Part shown: positions 60,658 to 64,000 of the stretch, one piece after another
Layout: every line of letters begins with the position of its first letter
Numbering within the stretch: the first letter of the stretch is position 1
Assembly (NCBI RefSeq): GCF_002157835.1
Contig: NZ_CP020809.1
Location: 6,200,001 to 6,264,000, forward strand
Length of the DNA stretch: 64,000 nt
Direction of reading: 5' to 3'
Source of the DNA: Mycobacterium dioxanotrophicus
GTDB taxonomy: Bacteria; Actinomycetota; Actinomycetes; Mycobacteriales; Mycobacteriaceae
The notes under the pieces: model-generated
Seen by the model: only the letters and a program-made list of their open reading frames with translations
Database searches by the model: none
Told to the model about the DNA's origin: nothing
Made by a program: the position numbers and the translations under genes

Positions 60658-62265
60658 TCACCCCTGCATGTCCGACGGTTGCCGACGTCGCGGGTACTGC
60701 ACCACTGCGGCCGCTCCGTCGGCACGGGGGTCGGACGCCGCGGTGAACTGCCGGCGGCGGTCGATCTCGACGACGTTGGCCTGACCGAGTTCCTCGCTGT
60801 GCGGGGGCACCTCGACGACGGTCAGCCCCGACATGGCCACGCTGGTGGCGGCGACAGCGTCGATGTCCGCCTCGACGAGGACGGAATCGGCTGTGCTGCC
60901 GTATCCCTGGGAGCCGACGATGGCGCGCGGTGCGGCGACAGCAGCGACAGGCGTGGCTCCGGCAAGCATCCGGAGCAGCACCTGGGTGAGGATCTGGGGT
61001 TGCCCCTGGCCGCCCATCGTCGCCAATATGTGCCGGACCGAACCATTTTCAGTAGTCAGCACCGGCATCAACGTGTGCACCGGACGTTTCCTGGGCGCCA
61101 ACACATTGGGAGATCCAGCATCCAGAGAGAAGCTCGTGCCACGGTCGTGGAACAGAATGCCGGTCCGCGGGTCGACGACACCGGATCCGAACGCGTGGAA
61201 TACGCTCTGGATCAACGACACTGCGACACCGTCGCTGTCAGCCGCAGCGATCCCGACGGTATCCCCGCGCGGCACCGAGTGTGCGGCGCCGGCGGTGTCG
61301 ACCTCCGGAGCGTCGGCACTCAAATCGTCATTGAGCAGAGCGGCGAAATCCACCGGCACCAGGCGCGGGTCGGCCAAACGCGATGACCGCAATCGGTTTC
61401 CGTGATGGAACACTCGCATCAGGCAGCCGATGTTCGTCGTGACCGGCGCATCCAGGTCCAGCTCGTCGATCGCCCGCAAGGCGCGCAGCATCAGGAAGCC
61501 GTGGGAGTTCGGCGGGCTGGACAGCACGGTCAGCCCCCGAAAGGTCACCGACAAGGGTTCGGTCACCTCGGGCTGGAACTCGGCGAAGTCGTCGGCATCC
61601 AGTGCAGATCCGCGCTGCCGCAGGAAATGCACCATCTGCGCGGCCAATCCACCGGTGTACAGCTCGGCCGCTCCGCCGTCGCGCAAGGCTGCGAAGGTGT
61701 CCGCCAGCGCGGGTTGCCGGAAATCCTCGCCTACAGCCGGCACTCGCCCGCCGGGGCGAAACACCCGCTCGAAGTCCTCCATACCGATCAGGTCCCCGTT
61801 CTCGGGGTCCGCCAGGTTCGCGGCCAACGACCCGGCGACCGGAACCCCAGCCCGGGCCGCCTCTTCCGCGGGTGCCAGCAGCCGGTCCCAGGGCAGTCGA
61901 CTTCCGAAGCTGCGCAACGTCTCCCATCCCCGGACACCACCGGGGACGGTGATCGTGTCGGCACCGCGAACGGGCAGCCGCGCACCGTGTTTGATGCGCA
62001 TCGCCGCCGGGTCGGCAGCCGCGCCGGCCCACCCCGAGGCGTTGACACAAGTGGCCGAACCATCCGGGGTGCGCACCAACGCAATCAGGTCACCGCCCAG
62101 CGCGACGTTGTGCGGATAGACCACCGTCAGTACGGCGGCCGCTGCGATCGCGGCGTCGACGGCGCCACCACCGTCGCGGTACACCTCCGTCGCCGCCTCG
62201 GTCGCCAGGACGTGCGGTGTGGCGATGGCGCCGGTGAATGACTGAGGCGTGGATGTTACGGGCAC
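60658..62265 (-). CDS. gamma-glutamyltransferase family protein
   Basis: 535 residues. AIATPHVLATEAATEVYRDGGGAVDAAIAAAAVLTVVYP is the N-terminal GGT signature; the autoprocessing nucleophile is Thr336 in PRGDTVGIAAADSDGVAVSLIQS, followed by FGSGVVDPRTGILFHDRG and MGGQGQPQ. No signal peptide, so it is probably cytosolic, like many actinobacterial GGT-like acylases. It follows the amino-acid ABC transporter genes on the same strand with a 39-base gap, suggesting it processes the imported compound (a gamma-glutamyl or other N-acyl amino acid). Confidence 0.88.
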   Translation of the reverse strand: MPVTSTPQSFTGAIATPHVLATEAATEVYRDGGGAVDAAIAAAAVLTVVYPHNVALGGDLIALVRTPDGSATCVNASGWAGAAADPAAMRIKHGARLPVRGADTITVPGGVRGWETLRSFGSRLPWDRLLAPAEEAARAGVPVAGSLAANLADPENGDLIGMEDFERVFRPGGRVPAVGEDFRQPALADTFAALRDGGAAELYTGGLAAQMVHFLRQRGSALDADDFAEFQPEVTEPLSVTFRGLTVLSSPPNSHGFLMLRALRAIDELDLDAPVTTNIGCLMRVFHHGNRLRSSRLADPRLVPVDFAALLNDDLSADAPEVDTAGAAHSVPRGDTVGIAAADSDGVAVSLIQSVFHAFGSGVVDPRTGILFHDRGTSFSLDAGSPNVLAPRKRPVHTLMPVLTTENGSVRHILATMGGQGQPQILTQVLLRMLAGATPVAAVAAPRAIVGSQGYGSTADSVLVEADIDAVAATSVAMSGLTVVEVPPHSEELGQANVVEIDRRRQFTAASDPRADGAAAVVQYPRRRQPSDMQG

Positions 62266-62304
62266 GGTTCAGCTACCCCTTGTATCGGTGGTTGATGGGA
62301 CGTG

Positions 62305-63090
62305 TCAGTGAATCGTCGACAGAAAAGCCTTGGTGCGCTCGTTCTTCGGACTTGCGAACAGTTCCGCGGGCGGCGCGTCCTCGATGATGCGTCCCGCGTC
62401 CATGACGATGATCCGGTCCGCGACGTCGCGGGCGAACCGCATCTCGTGGGTCACCACGACCATGGTCATCTGTTCGCGCGCGAGTTCGCGCATCACTTCG
62501 AGCACCTCGCCGACCATCTCGACGTCGAGCGCGCTCGTCGGTTCGTCGAACAGCATCACCTTGGGCCGCATGGCCAACGCCCGCGCGATCGCGACCCGCT
62601 GCTGTTGCCCGCCCGAGAGTTGACTCGGGCGTGATTCGGCCTTGTCCCGCAACCCGACTCGCGCAAGGAGCGCCTTCGCATCCTCACGTGCCTCCTCCTT
62701 GGGCTGCCCGAGTACCCGGACCGGGGCGTTCCACACGTTCTCCAACACGGTCATGTGCGGGAAGAGGTTGAAATGCTGGAACACAAAACCGATCTCGCGA
62801 CGGCGGCGGGCCAGCTCCGTCTTGCCGATCTTGCGGCCACCCGAGCTGTGCGCGATCGACTGGCCGGCGATGAACACCTCACCGCTCTGGAGCTCCTCGA
62901 GGTGATTGAGCGATCGAAGCAGCGTGGTCTTGCCCGCGCCGGACGGACCGATCAGGACGACGACCTGACCGCGGTCGACGTCGAGGTTGACATCGTCGAG
63001 CACGCGGCGGCCGCCGAGCACACAGCACGCGTTACGCACCGAGACGATCGGTGCGCCTGCCGGCTGCGCGATTTCGCGTTGGGAAGTCAT
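62305..63090 (-). CDS. polar amino-acid ABC transporter ATP-binding protein
   Basis: 261 residues. Walker [11 protein letters not shown]-loop [18 protein letters not shown], signature [16 protein letters not shown], Walker [13 protein letters not shown] and H-loop VVVTHE. GlnQ/HisP type. Nine bases after the permease gene in an operon binding protein-permease-ATPase-GGT. Confidence 0.95.
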   Translation of the reverse strand: MTSQREIAQPAGAPIVSVRNACCVLGGRRVLDDVNLDVDRGQVVVLIGPSGAGKTTLLRSLNHLEELQSGEVFIAGQSIAHSSGGRKIGKTELARRRREIGFVFQHFNLFPHMTVLENVWNAPVRVLGQPKEEAREDAKALLARVGLRDKAESRPSQLSGGQQQRVAIARALAMRPKVMLFDEPTSALDVEMVGEVLEVMRELAREQMTMVVVTHEMRFARDVADRIIVMDAGRIIEDAPPAELFASPKNERTKAFLSTIH

Positions 63091-63099
63091 GCAACTCCT

Positions 63100-63882
63100 T
63101 CACTCACCCGCGGGCTGCAGCGTCGCCGCGCGGCGGGCACCCAGCAGCCGCTGGGTGATCGGGACGCGCTGGTCGATACCGAGCTGGCGGGACAGCCGGT
63201 TCTCGATCCAGGCCTGGACGAACGTCCAGATCGTGGTCAGCGCAAGGTAATACACGGCCGCCACGATGAAGATCTCGAACGTATGGAACGTGTACGAGCT
63301 GATCGACTGGGTGACCAGGAACATCTCGCTGACACCGATCACCGACAGCACCGACGTGGTCTTCATCATGCCGTTGAACGAGTTGCCCAGCGGCGGCACC
63401 ATGACGCGCAGCGACTGCGGCACGATGATCCAGCGCATCAGCTTGGCCGGTGTCATGCCAAGGGAGGCGGCCGCCTCGAACTGCCCCTTGGCCACGGAAT
63501 CCAGTCCAGCCCTGATGATTTCGGCGATGTAGGCGCTCTCGTTGATCATCAGACCGATGATGGCGGCCTGCACGGCAGCCTTCACCGAGAACCCGACGAG
63601 CGATACATCGTGGAACCGATAGATGCCCACTGCGGCCAGACCCGTGTAGATGATGACCAACTGCACCAACAGCGGGGTACCGCGGATCACCCAGATGTAG
63701 ACGCTCGCACACCACCGCACCGCGGCATACGGAGAGCGCCGCATGAGGGCAAGGACCAAACCCAACAGGGTCGCAAGGACCATCGCGACGACCGAGATGA
63801 CGATCGTGAGCACCAGGCCCTGCAGGAACGGTTCGCTCGGAGTGAAGAGCGACTTCCAGAAGAACGGCCAATCGAAGTTCAT
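63100..63882 (-). CDS. polar amino-acid ABC transporter permease
   Basis: 260 residues with about five membrane helices (LVLTIVISVVAMVLATLLGLVLALM and others). Permease signature ESAYIAEIIRAGLDSVAKGQFEAAASLGMTPAKLMRWIIVPQ, the EAA loop. The start at 63882 follows the binding-protein stop by 14 bases. Forms the channel with the ATP-binding protein downstream. Confidence 0.93.
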   Translation of the reverse strand: MNFDWPFFWKSLFTPSEPFLQGLVLTIVISVVAMVLATLLGLVLALMRRSPYAAVRWCASVYIWVIRGTPLLVQLVIIYTGLAAVGIYRFHDVSLVGFSVKAAVQAAIIGLMINESAYIAEIIRAGLDSVAKGQFEAAASLGMTPAKLMRWIIVPQSLRVMVPPLGNSFNGMMKTTSVLSVIGVSEMFLVTQSISSYTFHTFEIFIVAAVYYLALTTIWTFVQAWIENRLSRQLGIDQRVPITQRLLGARRAATLQPAGE

Positions 63883-63896
63883 GGGTGCTTCCCGAA

Positions 63897-64000
63897 CTAC
63901 TTCTCGATGCTGAGATCGGTCATGCCCCACTCATCGAGGATCTTGTTGTACGAGCCATTGCTCTCCAGCGCGGCCAGGGCCGCAGCCAGCGCGTCATGAA
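63897..64000 (-). CDS. extracellular amino-acid-binding protein, C-terminal part (cut by window edge)
   Basis: The last 34 residues are visible: HDALAAALAALESNGSYNKILDEWG then MTDLSIEK and TAG. The pattern (ALxxLxxNGxYxxIxxKWG) is the C-terminal end of family-3 solute-binding proteins. Promoter-proximal gene of the ABC transporter operon. Confidence 0.8.
   Translation of the reverse strand, partial: HDALAAALAALESNGSYNKILDEWGMTDLSIEK

Noticed and set aside
1..64000. CRISPR arrays, rRNA genes, insertion sequences
   Set aside because: No regularly spaced repeats, rRNA-like sequence or transposase motif (DDE, HUH, serine recombinase) was seen; the only mobile DNA recognised is the tRNA-Phe element and the 13E12-type gene.

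Overview
The window is high-GC actinobacterial DNA, almost certainly from a rapidly growing Mycobacterium (Mycolicibacterium). Supporting signs are a WXG-type ESX-like protein, a DUF222/HNH 13E12-family gene, a PknK-type kinase-regulator, F420-type oxidoreductases, and a block in the order fadB, fadA, (old yellow enzyme), dapC-like aminotransferase, SRPBCC, CoA-transferase, kdcA that resembles, from memory, Rv0853c-Rv0860 of M. tuberculosis. No species can be named from the sequence alone.

Layout. 1-3.7 kb: tail of an unknown gene, an ESX-substrate-like protein, a methyltransferase, an SDR gene remnant and a frameshifted 13E12 gene. 3.9-14.7 kb: prolyl-oligopeptidase, a divergent regulator/SDR pair, beta-oxidation enzymes FadB and FadA, an ene-reductase, an aminotransferase and an F420-type oxidoreductase. 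14.7-21.2 kb: two SRPBCC paralogues, two tandem universal stress proteins, a CoA-transferase, a keto-acid decarboxylase, an AhpD-like protein and a UBP zinc-finger protein. 21.5-28.6 kb: a PknK-like kinase/ATPase/LuxR protein, a CtaG-like membrane protein, and a TetR-controlled FAD oxidoreductase with a divergent DUF2834 membrane protein. 28.7-33.1 kb: an MHS-family transporter followed by a response regulator, a histidine kinase and a TAXI-type binding lipoprotein in one tight run. 33.1-36.2 kb: an overlapping P450, hydrolase and SDR operon behind a regular array of GGTAC/GTACC half-sites. 36.2-41.4 kb: an IclR regulator divergent from a five-gene catabolic operon (MFS transporter, FAH-family hydrolase, PfkB kinase, HPS/KGPDC-family lyase, SIS-domain hexuloisomerase). 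41.4-47.6 kb: TetR, several small exported proteins, a YdcF protein, a cupin and quinone oxidoreductase pair with a divergent LysR, and a truncated VOC gene.

47.7-58.4 kb is an integrated element of about 10.6 kb. It is bounded by a 41-bp direct repeat equal to the 3' half of tRNA-Phe. It has a tyrosine integrase, a repressor-like HTH protein, an excisionase-like HTH protein, a DUF2742 protein, a RecA-like ATPase, an HNH nuclease, a large terminase, a portal, a scaffold, a major capsid protein and a putative connector. No tail, lysis or protease gene is visible. In size and content it resembles the phiRv1/phiRv2 prophage-like elements and capsid-forming phage satellites. It separates the tRNA-Glu/Asp/Phe operon from what looks like its original terminator.

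58.3-64 kb: tRNA-Phe, tRNA-Asp and tRNA-Glu on the minus strand and tRNA-Lys on the plus strand, a methyltransferase with a regulatory domain, a gamma-glutamyltransferase-family protein, and a polar amino-acid ABC transporter operon whose binding-protein gene runs off the right edge.

The most interesting regions are the satellite-like element, the HPS/KGPDC-type catabolic operon, and the orphan TAXI protein joined to a two-component system. All calls were made by reading; no database search was run.
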